Below the pieces are notes generated by a model. It ran no database searches and had not been told where the DNA came from. It saw only the letters and a program-made list of their open reading frames with translations. A DNA stretch of 64,000 bases from Calliopsis andreniformis (lineage: Eukaryota > Arthropoda > Insecta > Hymenoptera > Andrenidae): positions 744,001 through 808,000 of the forward strand of contig NW_027480571.1 in NCBI RefSeq assembly GCF_051401765.1, in the 5' to 3' direction. This document shows positions 38,561 through 53,171 of this stretch, in pieces. The position numbers and the translations under genes were made by a program. Each line of letters starts with the position of its first letter. Position 1 is the stretch's first letter.

Positions 38561-40844
38561 TCAATCCTCAATCTTCAATCCTCAATACTCAATCTTCAAT
38601 CCTCAATCCTCAATCTTCAATCCTGAATACTCAATCTTCAATCCTCAATCCTCAATCCTCAATCCTCAATCCTCAATCCTCAATCCTCAACCTTCAATCC
38701 TCAATACTCAATCTTCAATCCTCAATCCTCAATCTTCTATCCTCAATCCTCTTTCTCCAGTCCTCAACACCCAATCCTCAATCTTCGATCCCAAATCCTC
38801 AATCCTAAATTCTCAACCCTCAATCCTCAATCCTCAGAACTCAAACATCAATACTCAACTACCAGTCCTCGTTCTCAATCCACAACCCTCAATCCTCAAT
38901 CCTCGATATTCAATCCTCAATACTCAATCATCAATCCTCAATCCTCAGTCCTCAACCCCCAGTCCTCATCCTCAATCCTCAATCCTCAACCCTCAATTCT
39001 CAATCTTCAATCCTCAATCCTCAATCTTCAATCCCCAATCCTCAATCCACAAACCTCAATAAACAATCTTCAATCCTCAATTCTCAATCCTCAATACTCA
39101 ATCCTCAATCATCAATCCTCAATCTCCAATACTCAATCCTCAATCCTCAATCCTCAATCCTCAATCCTCAATCATCAATCCTCAATCTTCAATACTCAAT
39201 CCTCAATCCTCAATCCTCAATCCTCAATTCTCAACCCTCAACCCTCAGTCCTCAGTCCTCAGTCCTCGAACCTCAATCCTCAACCCTCAGCCCTCATTCT
39301 CAATCCTCAATCCTCAACCCTCAATCCTCAATATTCAATCCTCAATACTCAATCTTCAATCCTGATTCTTCAATCCTCAATACCCAATCCTCAATCTTCA
39401 ACCCTCAATCCTCAATCCTGAATTCTCAATCCTCAATCCTCAATCCTCAATCCTCAATCCTCAATCCTCAATCCTCAATCCTCAATCTTCAATCCTCAAT
39501 ACTCAATCTTCAATCCTCAATCGTCAATCCTCAATCCTCCATCCTGAATCCTCAATACTCAATCCTCAATCCTCAATCCTCAATCTTCAATCCTCAATAC
39601 TCAATCTTCAATCCTCAATCCTCAATCCTCAATCCTCCATCCTGAATTCTCAATACTCAATCCTCAATCTTCAATCCTCAATACTCAATCTTCAATCCTC
39701 AATCCTCGATCCTCAATCCTCAATCCTCATTCCTCAATCCTCAATACCCAATCCTCAATCCTCAATCCTCAATCCTCAATCCTCAATTCTCAATCCTCAA
39801 TCCTCAATCCTCAATCCTCAATCTTCAATCTTCAATCCTCAATCCTCAATCTTCAACCCCAAATCCTCAATCCTCTATCTTCAATCCTCAATCCTCAATC
39901 CTCAATCTTCAGTCCTCAACACTCAACCTTCAATCCTCAATTCTCAATCCTCAATCCTCAATCCCCAATATTCAACACAAAACCCTCAACCATCAATCCT
40001 CAATACTCAACCATCAATCCTCAATCCTCAGTCCTCAATACAATACCCTGAATTCACAGTTTTCAATACTCAATCTCCATTCTTCAATCTTCAAATCTCA
40101 ATCCACAAACATCAATTCTCATCACTCAACCCTCAACAATCAGTCCCCAATCTTCAATCCTCAATCCTCAATCCACAATCTTCAATCCTCAATACTCAAC
40201 CTTCAATCCTCAATCCTCAATCCTCAGTCCTAAATGATCAATCCTCAATCCTCTATCACCAATCCTCGATAGTCAATCTTCAATCCTCAATCCTCAATCC
40301 TCAATCCTCAATCCTCATTCTTCAATCCTCAATACCCAATCCTCAATCTTCAATCCTCAATCCTCAATCATCAATTCCCAACCCTCAATCCTCTGTCCTC
40401 AGTCCTCAAACCTCAATCCTCAACCCTCAGCCCTCATTCTCAATCCTCAATACTCAACCCTCAATCCTCAATATTCAATCCTCAATACTCAATCTTCAAT
40501 CCTGATTATACAATCCTCAATACCCAATCCTCAATCTTCAACCCTCAATCCTCAATCCTCAATTCTCAATCCTCAATCATCAATCCTCAGACCTCAAACA
40601 TAAATACTCAGCCCTCAGTCCTCGTCCTCAATCCACAACCCTCAATCCTCAATCCTCAATCTTCAATCATCAATATTCAGTCTTCAATCCTCAATCCTCA
40701 ATCCTCAATCCTCAATGTTCAATCATCAATCCTCAATCCTCAGTCCTCAATCCTCAACCCTCAATCCTCAATCCTCAATCTTCAATCGTCAATACTCAAT
40801 CTTCAATCCTCAATCTTCAATCCTCAATCCTCAATCCTCAATCC

Positions 40845-41306
40845 TCAATATTCAACACACAGCCCTCAACCATCAATCCTCAATACTCAACCATCAATCT
40901 TCAATTCTCAGTACTCAATAGAATATCCTGAATTCTCATGGCTCAATACTCAATCCACATTATTCAGTAATCAAATCTCATTCCTCAAATATCAATCCTC
41001 AACACTCAATCCTCAACACTCAGTCCTCTCTCTTCAATCCTCCATCCTCAATCCTCAATCCTCAAGCGTCAATTCTCAATCCTCAATCCTCAACCCTCAA
41101 TCCTAAGTCCTCAAACCTCAATCCCGAATCCTCAAACCTGAATCATCAATCTTCAGCCCTCAGTCCTCAACAATCATTTGTCAATCCTCAATCCTGAATA
41201 GAATATCCTCAATTCACTGTTTTCAATACTCAATGCTCAATCTGCAATCTTCAAATCTCTATCCACAAACATCAATTCTAATCACTCAACCCTCAACACT
41301 CAGTCC
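40845..41306 (+). repeat. BA module 11
   Basis: B to A is 252 bp. B has CATGGCTC and ATTATTCAGTAATC, one mismatch in the dyad. A is CATTTG subtype, the first of twelve successive full A copies of that subtype. Confidence 0.87.
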
Positions 41307-42025
41307 TCAATGTTCAATCCTCAATTCTCAATTCTCAATCTTGAATCCTCAACCCTCAACACTCAATCCTCAATCCTCAATTCTCAATCCTCAATCTTCA
41401 ATCCTCAATGCTCAATCTTGAATCCTCAATCCTCAATCCTCAATCCTCAATCCTCAATCCTCAATCTTCAATCCTCAATCCTCAATCATCAATTCCCAAC
41501 CCTCAATCTTCAATCCTCAATCCTCAATCATCAATTCCCAACCCTCAATCCTCAGTTCTCAGTCATCAAACCTCAATCCTCAACCCTCAGCCCTCATTCT
41601 CAATCCTCAATCCTCAACCCTCAATCCTCAATATTCAATCCTCAATACTCAATATTCAATCCTGATTCTACAATCCTCAATAGCCAATCCTCAATCTTCA
41701 ACCCTCAATCCTCAATCCTCAATTCTCAATCCTCAATCATCTATCCTCAGACCTCAAACATAAATACTCAGCCCTCAGTCCTCGTCCTCAATCCACAACC
41801 CTCAATCCTCAATCCTCAATCTTCAATCATCAATATTCTGTCTTCAATCCTCAATCCTCAATCCCCAATCATCAATCCTCATTCCTCAATCCTCAATGTT
41901 CAATCATCAATCCTCAATCCTCAGTCCTCAATCCTCAACCCTCAATCCCCAATCCTCAATCTTCAGTCATAAATACTCAATCTTCAATCCTCAATCTTCA
42001 ATCCTCAATCCTCAATGCTCAATCC

Positions 42026-42515
42026 TCAATATTCAACACACAACCCTCAACGATCAATCCTCAATACTCTACCATCAATCTTCAATTCTCAATACTCAAT
42101 AGAATATCCTGAACTCTCATGGCTCAATACTCAATCCACATTATTCAATAATCAAATCTCAATCCTCAAATATCAATCCTCAACACTCAATCCTCAACAC
42201 TCAGTCCTCTCTCTTCAATCCTCCATCCTCAATCCTCAATCCTCAAGCGTCAATCCTCAATCCTCAATCCTCAAGCGTCAATCCTCAATCCTCAATCCTC
42301 AACACTCAATCCTCAGTCCTGAAACCTCAATCCCGAATCCTCAAACCTGAGTCATCTATCTTCAGACCTCAGTCCTCAACAATCATTTGTCAATCCTCAA
42401 TCCTCAATAGAATACCCTCAATTCACTGTTTTCAATACTCAATGCTCAATCTGCAATCTTCAAATCTCTATCCACAAAGATCAATTCTAATCACTCAACC
42501 CTCAACACTCAGTCC
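42026..42515 (+). repeat. BA module 12
   Basis: B to A is 280 bp. The extra 28 bp is a second CAAGCGTC unit with its neighbours. Other private changes are CTGAACTC (which destroys the GAATTC site) and ACAAAGATC in A. Confidence 0.85.
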
Positions 42516-44031
42516 TCAATGTTCAATCCTCAATTCTCAATTCTCAATCTTCAATCCTCAATCCTCAACCGTCAATCGTCAATCCTCAATCCTCAATCTT
42601 CAATCATCAACATTCAATCTTCAATGCTCAATCCACAATCCTCAATCCTCAATGCTCAATCCTCAATCTTCAATCCCCAATCCTCGATCCTCAATCCTCA
42701 ATCCTCAATCTTCAATCCTCAATGCTCAATCTTCAATCCTCAATCCTCAATCCTCAATCCTCAATCCTCAATCCTCAATCCTCAATCCTCAATCCTCAAT
42801 CTTCAATCCTCAATACTGAATCTTCAATCCTCAATCCTCAATCTTAAGTCTTCAATCCTCATTCTCCAATCCTCAACAACCAAGCCTCAATCTTCAATCC
42901 CAAATCCTCAATCCTCAATTCTCAATCCTCAATCCTCAATCCTCAGACCTCAAACATCAATACTCAACCTTCAGTCCTCGTTCTCAATCCACAACCCTCA
43001 ATCCTCAATCCTCAATCCTCAATCCTCAATCCTCAATCCTCAATCCTCAACCCTCAATTCTCAACCTTCAATCCTCAATCCTCAATCCTCAATCTTCAAT
43101 CCTCAATCCTCAATCCTCAATCCTCAATCCTCAATCCTCAAACCTCAATAAACAATCTTCAATCCTCAATCCTCAATCCTCAATCCTCAATCCTCAATCC
43201 TCAATCCTCAACCTTCAATCATCGATACTCAATCTTCAATCCTCAATCATCAATCCTCAATCCTCAATCCTCAATCCTCAATCTTCAATCCTCAATACTC
43301 AATCTTCAATCCTCAATCCTCAATACTCAATCCACCATCCTGAATCCTCAATACTCAATCCTCAATCCTCAATCCTCAATCTTCAATCCTCAATACTCAA
43401 TCTTCAATCCTCAATCCTCAATCCTCAATCCTCCATCCTGAATCCTCAATACTCAATCCTCGATCCTCAATCCTCAATACTCAATCTTCAATCCTCAATC
43501 CTCGATCCTCAATCCTCAATCCTCATTCCTGAATCCTCAATGCCCAACACTCAATCCTCAGTCCTCAGGCCTCAAACCTCAATCATCAACCCTCAGCCCT
43601 CATTCTCAATCCTCAATACTCAACCCTCAATCCTCAATATTCAATCCTCAATACTCAATCTTCAATCCTGATTCTACAATCCTCAATACCCAATCCTCAA
43701 TCTTCAACCCTGAATCCTCAGTCCTCAATTCTCAATACTCAATCATCAATCCTCAGACCTCAAACATAAATACTCAGCCCTCAGTCCTCGTCCTCAATCC
43801 ACAACCCTCAATCATCAATCCTCAATCTTCAATCAACAATATTCAGTCTTCAATCCTCAATCCTCAATCCTCAATCCTCAATCCTCATTCCTCAATCCTC
43901 AATGTTCAATCATCAATCCTCAATCCTCAGTCCTCAATCCTCAACCCTCAATCCTCAATCCTCAATCTTCAAACATCAATACTCAATCTTCAATCCTCAT
44001 TCTTCAATCCTCAATCCTCAATCCTCAATCC

Positions 44032-44500
44032 TCAATATTCAACACACAACCCTCAACCATCAACCCTCAATACTCAACCATCAATCTTCAATTCTCAATA
44101 CTGAATAGAATATCCTGAATTCTCATGGCTCAATACACAATCCACATTATTCAATAATCAAATCTCGATCCTCAAACATCAATCCTCAACACTCAATCCT
44201 CAACACTCAGTCCTCTCTCTTCAATCCTCCATCCTCAATCCTCAATCCTCAAGCGTCAATCCTCAATCCTCAATCCTCAACCCTCAACCCTCAATCCTCA
44301 GTCCTCAAACCTCAGTCCCGAATCCTCAAACCTGAATCATCAACCTTCAGCCCTCAGTCCTCAACAATCATTTGTCAATCCTCAATCCTCAATAGAATAT
44401 CCTCAATTCACTGTTTTCAATACTCAATGCTCAATCTGCAATCTTCAAATCTCTATCCACAAACATCAATTCTAATCACTCAACCCTCAACACTCGGTCC
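44032..44500 (+). repeat. BA module 13
   Basis: B to A is 259 bp, one heptamer over the usual. It begins CTGAATAG at B, and its A half ends with ACTCGGTCC. That ending reappears in module 16 and marks the junction there. Confidence 0.85.
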
Positions 44501-44765
44501 TCAATGTTCAATCCTCAATTCTCAATTCTCAATCCTCAATCCTCAATCCTCAATCCTCAATCCTCAATCCGCATTCCCCAAACCTCAACCCTCAACCCTC
44601 AGTCCTCATCCTCAATTCTCAATTCTCAATCCTCAATCCTCAATCCTCAATCTTCAATCCTCAATAATCAATCTCCAATCCTAGATCCTCAATCCCCAAT
44701 CCTCAATCCTTAATCCTCAATCTTCAATCCTCAATCCTCAATCCTCAATCCTCAATCCTCAATCC

Positions 44766-44950
44766 TCAATATTCAACACACAACCCTCAACCATCAATCC
44801 TCAATACTCAACCATCAATCCTCAATACCCTATACTCAATAGAATATGCTGATTTCTCATTGTTCACTACACAATCAACATTATTCAATAACCAGATCTC
44901 AATCCTCAAGCATCAATCCTCAACACTCAATCCTCAACACCCTGTCCTCT
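44766..44950 (+). repeat. Solo B landmark, diverged
   Basis: The core is GAATATGCTGATTTCTC with CATTGTTCACTACAC and ATTATTCAATAACCAG. GAATTC is lost. A sister copy at 53172 keeps CCTGAATTC but shares TTCACTACAC, so the loss came after the duplication. Confidence 0.78.
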
Positions 44951-45549
44951 CTCTTCAATCCCCCATCCTCAATCCTCAATTCTCAAGCGTCAATCCTCAA
45001 TCCTCAATCCTCAATCCTCAATCTTCAATCGTCAATACTCAATCTTCAATCCTCAATCCTCAATCCTCAATCCTCCATCCTGAGTCCTCAATACTCAATC
45101 CTGAATCTTCAATCCTCAATACTCAATCTTCAATCCTCAACCCTCAGTCCTCAATCCTCAATTCTCAACCCTCAGTCCTCATTCTCAATTCTCAATGCTC
45201 AATTCTCAATCCTCAATCCTCAATCCTCAATCCTCAATCCTCAATCCTCAATTCTCAATCCTCAATCCTCAATCCTCAATCCTCAGTCCTCAATCCTCAG
45301 TCCCCAATCCTCAATATTCAACTCTCAATCCTGAACCCTCAATCCTCAATCCTCAATCTTCAATCCTCAATACTCAATCTTCAACCGTCAATCCTCAATC
45401 CTCAATCCTCAATCCTCAATCCTCAATCCTCAATCTTCAATCCTCAATACTCAATCCTCAATCCTCAATCCTCAATCCTCAATCCTCAATCCTCAATCAT
45501 CAATCCTCAATCTTCAATACTCAATCCTCAATCCTCAATCCTCAATCCT

Positions 45550-45640
45550 CAATACTCAACCTTCAATACTCTATTCTCAATACTCAATAGAATATCCTGA
45601 ATTCTCAGTATCCAATACTCAAACCTCAATCCTCAACCCT
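45550..45640 (+). repeat. B landmark, CAGTATCC subtype (copy 3)
   Basis: Same truncated form as near 22398, here with CTCTATTCTC before the core. Its partner in the second copy of block X is at 53949. Confidence 0.8.
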
Positions 45641-47513
45641 CAGCCCTCAATCCTCAATCCTCAATCCTCAATCCTCAATCCTCAATCTTCAATCTTCAAA
45701 CCTCAATCCTCAATCTTCAACCCCAAATCCTCAATCCTCTATCTTCAATCCTCAATCCTCAATCCTCAATCTTCAGTCCTCAACACTCAACCTTCAATCC
45801 TCAATTCTCAATCCTCAATCCTCAATCCTCAGTCCTCAATCCTCACCCCTCAATCCTCAATCCTCAATCCTCAATCCTCAATCCTCAATCCTCAATCCTC
45901 AATCCTCAATCTTCAATCCTCAATACTCAATCTTCAATCCTCAATCCTCAATCTTAAGTCCTCAATCCTCATTCTCCAATCCTCAACAACCAATCCTCAA
46001 TCTTCAATCCCAAATCCTCAATCCTCAATTCTCAATCCTCAATCCTCAATCCTCAGACCTCAAACATCAATACTCAGCCCTCAAACCTCAATCCCGAATC
46101 CTCAAACCTGAATGATCTATCTTCAGCCCTCAGTCCTCAACAATCATTTGTCAATCCTCAATCCTCAACAGAATATCCTCAATTCACTGCTTTCAATACT
46201 CAATGCTCAATCTGCAATCTTCAAATCTCTATCCAAAAACATCAATTCTAATCCGTCAAACCTCAACACTCAGTCCTCAATGTTCAATCCTCAATTCTCA
46301 ATTCTCAATCTTCAATCCTCAATTATCAACCCTCAATCCTCAATCCTCAATCCTCAATCCTCAATCCTAAATGATCAATCCTCAATCCTCTATCTCCAAT
46401 CCTCAATACTCAATCTTCAATCCTCAATCCTCAATCCTCAATCTTCAACCCCAAATCCTCAATCCTCTATCTTCAATCCTCAATCCTCAATCCTCAATCT
46501 TCAATCCTCAACACTCAACCTTCAATCCTCAATTCTCAATCCTCAATCCTAAATGATCAATCCTCAATCCTCTATCTCCAATCCTCAATACTCAATCTTC
46601 AATCCTCAATCCTCAATCCTCAATCCCCAATATTCAACACAAAACCCTCAACCATCAATCCTCAATACTCAACCATCAATCCTCAATCCTCAGTCCTCAA
46701 TACAATACCCTGAATTCACAGTTTTCAATACTCAATCTCCATTCTTCAATCTTCAAATCTCATTCCACAAACATCAATTCTCATCACTCAACCCTCAACA
46801 ATCAGTCCCCAATCTTCAATCCTCAATCCTCAATCCACAATCTTCAATCCTCAATACTCAACCTTCAATCCTCGATCCTCAATCCTCAATCCTAAATGAT
46901 CAATCCTCAATCCTCTATCACCAATCCTCGATTGTCAATCTTCAATCCTCAATCCTCAATCCTCAATCCTCAATCCTCATTCTTCAATCCTCAATACCCA
47001 ATCCTCAATCTTCAATCCTCAATCCTCAATCATCAATTCCCAACCCTCAATCCTCTGTCCTCAGTCCTCAAACCTCAATCCTCAACCCTCAGCCCTCAAT
47101 CTCAATCCTCAATACTCAACCCTCAATCCTCAATATTCAATCCTCAATACTCAATCTTCAATCCTGATTATACAATCCTCAATACCCATTCCTCAATCTT
47201 CAACCCTCAATCCTCAATCCTCAATTCTCAATCCTCAATCATCAATCCTCAGACCTCAAACATAAATACTCAGCCCTCAGTCCTCGTCCTCAATCCACAA
47301 CCCTCAATCCTCAATCCTCAATCTTCAATCATCAATATTCAGTCTTCAATCCTCAATCCTCAATCCTCAATCCTCAATGTTCAATCATCAATCCTCAATC
47401 CTCAGTCCTCAATCCTCAACCCTCAATCCTCAATCCTCAATCCTCAATCTTCAATCACCAATACTCAATCCTCAATCCTCATTCTTCAATCCTCAATCCT
47501 CAATCCTCAATCC

Positions 47514-47940
47514 TCAATATTCAACCATCAATCTTCAATTCTCAATACTGAATAGAATATCCTGAATTCTCATGGCTCAATACACAATCCACATTATTCA
47601 ATAATCAAATCTCGATCCTCAAACATCAATCCTCAACACTCAATCCTCAACTCTCAGTCCTCTCTCTTCAATCCTCCATCCTCAATCCTCAATCCTCAAG
47701 CGTCAATCCTCAATCCTCAATCCTCAAACCTCAATCCTCAGTCCTCAAACCTCAGTCCCGAATCCTCAGACCTGAATCATCAATCTTCAGCCCTCAGTCC
47801 TCAACAATCATTTGTCAATCCTCAATCCTCAATAGAATATCCTCAATTCACTGTTTTCAATACTCAATGCTCAATCTGCAATCTTCAAATCTCAATCCAC
47901 AAACATCAATTCTCATCACTCAACCCTCAACAATCAGTCC
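47514..47940 (+). repeat. BA module 14, left-truncated
   Basis: The leading section is five heptamers short: AATATTCAACC joins directly to ATCAATCTTC, so TCAACACAC is missing. B to A is 252 bp. The same truncation recurs in module 18, 10,378 bp on. Confidence 0.84.
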
Positions 47941-49345
47941 CCAATCGTCAATCCTCAATCCTCAGTCCACAATCTTCAATCCTCAATACTCAACCTTCAA
48001 TCCTCAATCCTCAATCCTCAATCCTAAATGATCAATCCTCAATCCTCTATCACCAATCCTCGATAGTCAATCTTCAATCCTCAATCCTCAATCCTCAATC
48101 CTCAATCCTCATTCTTCAATCCTCAATACCCAATCCTCAATCTTCAATCCTCAATCCTCAATCATCAATTCCCAACCCTCAATCCTCTGTCCTCAGTCCT
48201 CAAACCTCAATCCTCAACCCTCAGCCCTCATTCTCAATCCTCAATACTCAATCTTCAATCATCAATATTCAATCTTCAGTCCTCAAACCTCAATCCTCAA
48301 TCCTCAATCCTCAAACCTCAATCTTCAATCCTCAATCCTCAATCCTCAATTCTCAATCCTCAATCTTCAATCCTCAATACTCAATCTTCAATCCTCAATC
48401 CTCAATCCTCAATCCTCAATCCTCAATCCGCAATCCTCAATCTTCAATCATCAATACTCAATCTTCAATCCTCAACCCTCAATACTCAATCCTCAATCCT
48501 CATTCTTCAATCCTCAATACCCAATCCTCAATCTTCAATCATCAATATTCAACCTTCAGTCCGCAATCCTCAATCCTCAATCCTCAATCCTCAATCCTCA
48601 ATCCCCAATGTTCAATCCGCAATACCCAACCCTCGATCTTCAATACTCAATCCTCAATACCCAATCCTCAATCTTCAATCCCCAATCCTCAATCCACAAT
48701 TCTCAATCCTCAATCCTCAGTCCTCAGTCCTCAAACATCAATCATCCGCCCTCAGCCCTCATCGTCAATCCTCAATCCTCAATCCTCAATTTTCAACCCT
48801 CAATAATCAATCCTCAATCCTCAATCCTCAATCCTCAATTCTCAGTCCTCAATCTTCAATCTTCAATCCTCAATACTCAATCTTCAATCCTGAATCCTCA
48901 ATCCTCAATCCTCAATCCTTATTCTTCAATCCTCAATACCCAATCCCCAATCTCCAATCCTCAATCCTCAATCCTCAATTCTCAATCCTCAATCCTCAGT
49001 CCTGAGTACTCAAACCACAATCCTCAACCCTCAGCCCTCATCCTCATTCCTCAATCCTCAAACCTCAGTCCTCCGTCCTCAAACCTCAAACCTCAGACCT
49101 CAGACCTCATCCTCAATACTCAATCCTCAATCCTCAATCCTCAACCTTCAATCCTCAATACTCAATCTTCAATCCTCAATCCTCAGTCCTCAAACCTCAA
49201 TTCTGAATCCTGAATACTCAATCTTCAATCCTCAATCCTCAGTCCTCAATACTCTACCATCAATCTTCAATCCTCAATCCTCAATGCTCAATACTCAATC
49301 CTCATTCTTCAATCCTCAATACCCAATCCTCAATCTTCAATCCTG

Positions 49346-50880
49346 AATCCTCAATGCTCAATTCTCAATCCTCAATCCTCAACCCTCAATATTCAATCCT
49401 CAATACTCAACCTTCAATCCTCAATCCTCAATCCTCAGTCATCAATCCTCAATCTTCAATTCTCAATCGTGCATCCTCACTCCTCAATCCTCAATCCTCA
49501 ATCCTCGTTCCACAAACCTCAATCCTCAACCCTCAGTCCACATTCTTAATTCTCAATGCTCAATTCTCAATCCTCAATCCTCAATCCTCAGTCTTCAATC
49601 CTCAATAATCAATCTCCAATCCTAGATCCTCAATCCCCAATCATCAATCTTGAATCCTCGATACCCAGTCCTCAATCTTCAATGCTCAATGCTCAATCCT
49701 CAATCCTCAATCCTCAGTCCTCAATCCTCAATCCTCAATCCTCAAACCTCAAACCTCAACCATCAGTCCTCGTCCTCAAACCTCAACCCTCAATCCGCCA
49801 TCCTCAATCTTCAATCATCAATACTCAATCTTCAATCCTCAATCCTCAATCCTCAATCCTCAATCCTCGATCCTCAATCCTCAATCTTCAACCCTCAATC
49901 CTCGATCCTCAATACTCAAACCTCAATCTTCAATCCTGAATACTCAATCTTCAATCCTCAATCCTCAATCCTCAATCCTCAATCCTCAATCCTCAATCCT
50001 CAACCTTCAATCCTCAATACTCAATCTTCAATCCTCAATCCTCAATCTTCTATCCTCAATCCTCTTTCTCCAGTCCTCAACACCCAATCCTCAATCTTCG
50101 ATCCCAAATCCTCAATCCTAAATTCTCAACCCTCAATCCTCAATCCTCAGAACTCAAACATCAATACTCAACTACCAGTCCTCGTTCTCAATCCACAACC
50201 CTCAATCATCAATCCTCGATATTCAATCCTCAATACTCAATCATCAATCCTCAATCCTCAGTCCTCAACCCCCAGTCCTCATCCTCAATCCTCAATCCTC
50301 AACCCTCAATTCTCAATCTTCAATCCTCAATCCTCAATCTTCAATCCCCAATCCTCAATCCACAAACCTCAATAAACAATCTTCAATCCTCAATCCTCAA
50401 TCCTCAATACTCAATCCTCAATCATCAATCCTCAATCTCCAATACTCAATCCTCAATCCTCAATCCTCAATCCTCAATCCTCAATCCTCAATCATCAATC
50501 CTCAATCTTCAATACTCAATCCTCAATCCTCAATCCTCAATCCTCAATTCTCAACCCTCAACCCTCAGTCCTCAGTCCTCAGTCCTCGAACCTCAATCCT
50601 CAACCCTCAGCCCTCATTCTCAATCCTCAATCATCAACCCTCAATCCTCAATATTCAATACTCAATACTCAATCTTCAATCCTGATTCTTCAATCCTCAA
50701 TACCCAATCCTCAATCTTCAACCCTCAATCCTCAATCCTGAATTCTCAATCCTCAATCCTCAATCCTCAATCCTCAATCCTCAATCCTCAATCCTCAGTC
50801 CTCAATCCTCAATCTTCAATCCTCAATACTCAATCTTCAATCCTCAATCGTCAATCCTCAATCCTCCATCCTGAATCCTC
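49346..50880 (+). repeat. 1.5-kb block related to 18.71-20.27 kb
   Basis: Long-range partner of the earlier block, about 30.6 kb away. From about 50.0 kb it is at the same time the start of the second copy of block X, and it shares ACTACCAGTCC with 38.85 kb where the 19.5-kb copy has ACTCTCAGTCC. Its right half is therefore closer to 38.7 kb, and its left half to 18.7 kb. Confidence 0.77.
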
Positions 50881-51242
50881 AATACTCAATCCTCAATCCT
50901 CAATCCTCAATCTTCAATCCTCAATACTTAATCTTCAATCCTCAATCCTCAATCCTCAATCCTCCATCCTGAATCCTCAATACTCAATCCTCAATCTTCA
51001 ATCCTCAATACTCAATCTTCAATCCTCAATCCTCGATCCTCAATCCTCAATCCTCAATCTTCAATCATCAATATTCAGTCTTCAATCCTCAATCCTCAAT
51101 CCTCAATCCTCAATGTTCAATCATCAATCCTCAATCCTCAGTCCTCAATCCTCAACCCTCAATCCTCAATCCTCAATCTTCAATCGTCAATACTCAATCT
51201 TCAATCCTCAATCTTCAATCCTCAATCCTCAATCCTCAATCC

Positions 51243-51690
51243 TCAATATTCAACACACAGCCCTCAACCATCAATCCTCAATACTCAACCATCAATCTTC
51301 AATTCTCAGTACTCAATAGAATATCCTGAATTCTCATGGCTCAATACTCAATCCACATTATTCAGTAATCAAATCTCATTCCTCAAATATCAATCCTCAA
51401 CACTCAGTCCTCTCTCTTCAATCCTCCATCCTCAATCCTCAATCCTCAAGCGTCAATTCTCAATCCTCAATCCTCAACCCTCAATCCTAAGTACTCAAAC
51501 CTCAATCCCGAATCCTCAAACCTGAATCATCAATCTTCAGCCCTCAGTCCTCAACAATCATTTGTCAATCCTCAATCCTGAATAGAATATCCTCAATTCA
51601 CTGTTTTCAATACTCAATGCTCAATCTGCAATCTTCAAATCTCTATCCACAAACATCAATTCTAATCACACAACCCTCAACACTCAGTCC
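51243..51690 (+). repeat. BA module 15
   Basis: Copy of module 11 at offset 10,398 to 10,384. It has lost one CAACACTC pair of heptamers (14 bp), so B to A is 238 bp. TAAGTACTC replaces TAAGTCCTC. Confidence 0.86.
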
Positions 51691-52409
51691 TCAATGTTCA
51701 ATCCTCAATTCTCAATTCTCAATCTTGAATCCTCAACCCTCAACACTCAATCCTCAATCCTCAATTCTCAATCCTCAATCTTCAATCCTCAATGCTCAAT
51801 CTTGAATCCTCAATCCTCAATCCTCAATCCTCAATCCTCAATCCTCAATCTTCAATCCTCAATCCTCAATCATCAATTCCCAACCCTCAATCTTCAATCC
51901 TCAATCCTCAATCATCAATTCCCAACCCTCAATCCTCAGTTCTCAGTCATCAAACCTCAATCCTCAACCCTCAGCCCTCATTCTCAATCCTCAATCCTCA
52001 ACCCTCAATCCTCAATATTCAATCCTCAATACTCAATCTTCAATCCTGATTCTACAATCCTCAATACCCAATCCTCAATCTTCAACCCTCAATCCTCAAT
52101 CCTCAATTCTCAATCCTCAATCATCTATCCTCAGACCTCAAACATAAATACTCAGCCCTCAGTCCTCGTCCTCAATCCACAACCCTCAATCCTCAATCCT
52201 CAATCTTCAATCATCAATATTCTGTCTTCAATCCTCAATCCTCAATCCCCAATCATCAATCCTCATTCCTCAATCCTCAGTGTTCAATCATCAATCCTCA
52301 ATCCTCAGTCCTCAATCCTCAACCCTCAATCCCCAATCCTCAATCTTCAGTCATAAATACTCAATCTTCAATCCTCAATCTTCAATCCTCAATCCTCAAT
52401 GCTCAATCC

Positions 52410-52906
52410 TCAATATTCAACACACAACCCTCAACGATCAATCCTCAATACTCAACCATCAATCTTCAATTCTCAATACTCAATAGAATATCCTGAACTC
52501 TCATGGCTCAATACTCAATCCACATTATTCAATAATCAAATCTCAATCCTCAAACATCAATCCTCAACACTCAATCCTCAACACTCAGTCCTCTCTCTTC
52601 AATCCTCCATCCTCAATCCTCAATCCTCAAGCGTCAATCCTCAATCCTCAATCCTCAATCCTCAAGCGTCAATCCTCAATCCTCAATCCTCAACACTCAA
52701 TCCTCAGTCCTGAAACCTCAATCCCGAATCCTCAAACCTGAATCATCAATCTTCAGCCCTCAGTCCTCAACAATCATTTGTCAATCCTCAATCCTCAATA
52801 GAATATCCTCAATTCACTGTTTTCAATACTCAATGCTCAATCTGCAATCTTCAAATCTCTATCCACAAACATCAATTCTAATCACTCAACCCTCAACACT
52901 CGGTCC
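52410..52906 (+). repeat. BA module 16, recombinant
   Basis: B to A is 287 bp, the longest of the set. The left part copies module 12 (double CAAGCGTC, CTGAACTC, CCTGAAACC). The right end carries ACTCGGTCC, a private mark of module 13. The crossover therefore lies at about 52.72-52.90 kb, inside the module. Confidence 0.84.
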
Positions 52907-53171
52907 TCAATGTTCAATCCTCAATTCTCAATTCTCAATCCTCAATCCACAATCCTCAATCCTCAATCCTCAATCCGCATTCCCCACACCTCAACCCTCA
53001 ACCCTCAGTCCTCATCCTCAATTCTCAATTCTCAATCCTCAATCCTCAATCCTCAATCTTCAATCTTCAATAATCAATCTCCAATCCTAGATCCTCAATC
53101 CCCAATCCTCAATCCTTAATCCTCAATCTTCAATCCTCAATCCTCAATCCTCAATCCTCAATCCTCAATCC

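Larger units (their letters stand above)
38600..47560 (+). repeat. Large block X, first copy
   Basis: Repeated at about 50.0-55.7 kb. The offset is about 11,313 at the TCTTTCTCC marker (38750 and 50063), 10,398 at 40715, 10,384 from 41168 to 42098, 8,406 from 44362, and 8,350 after 46553. The changes mark two large losses in the second copy (about 0.92 and 1.98 kb) and several losses of 14 to 49 bp. The block holds BA modules 11-13. Confidence 0.82.
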
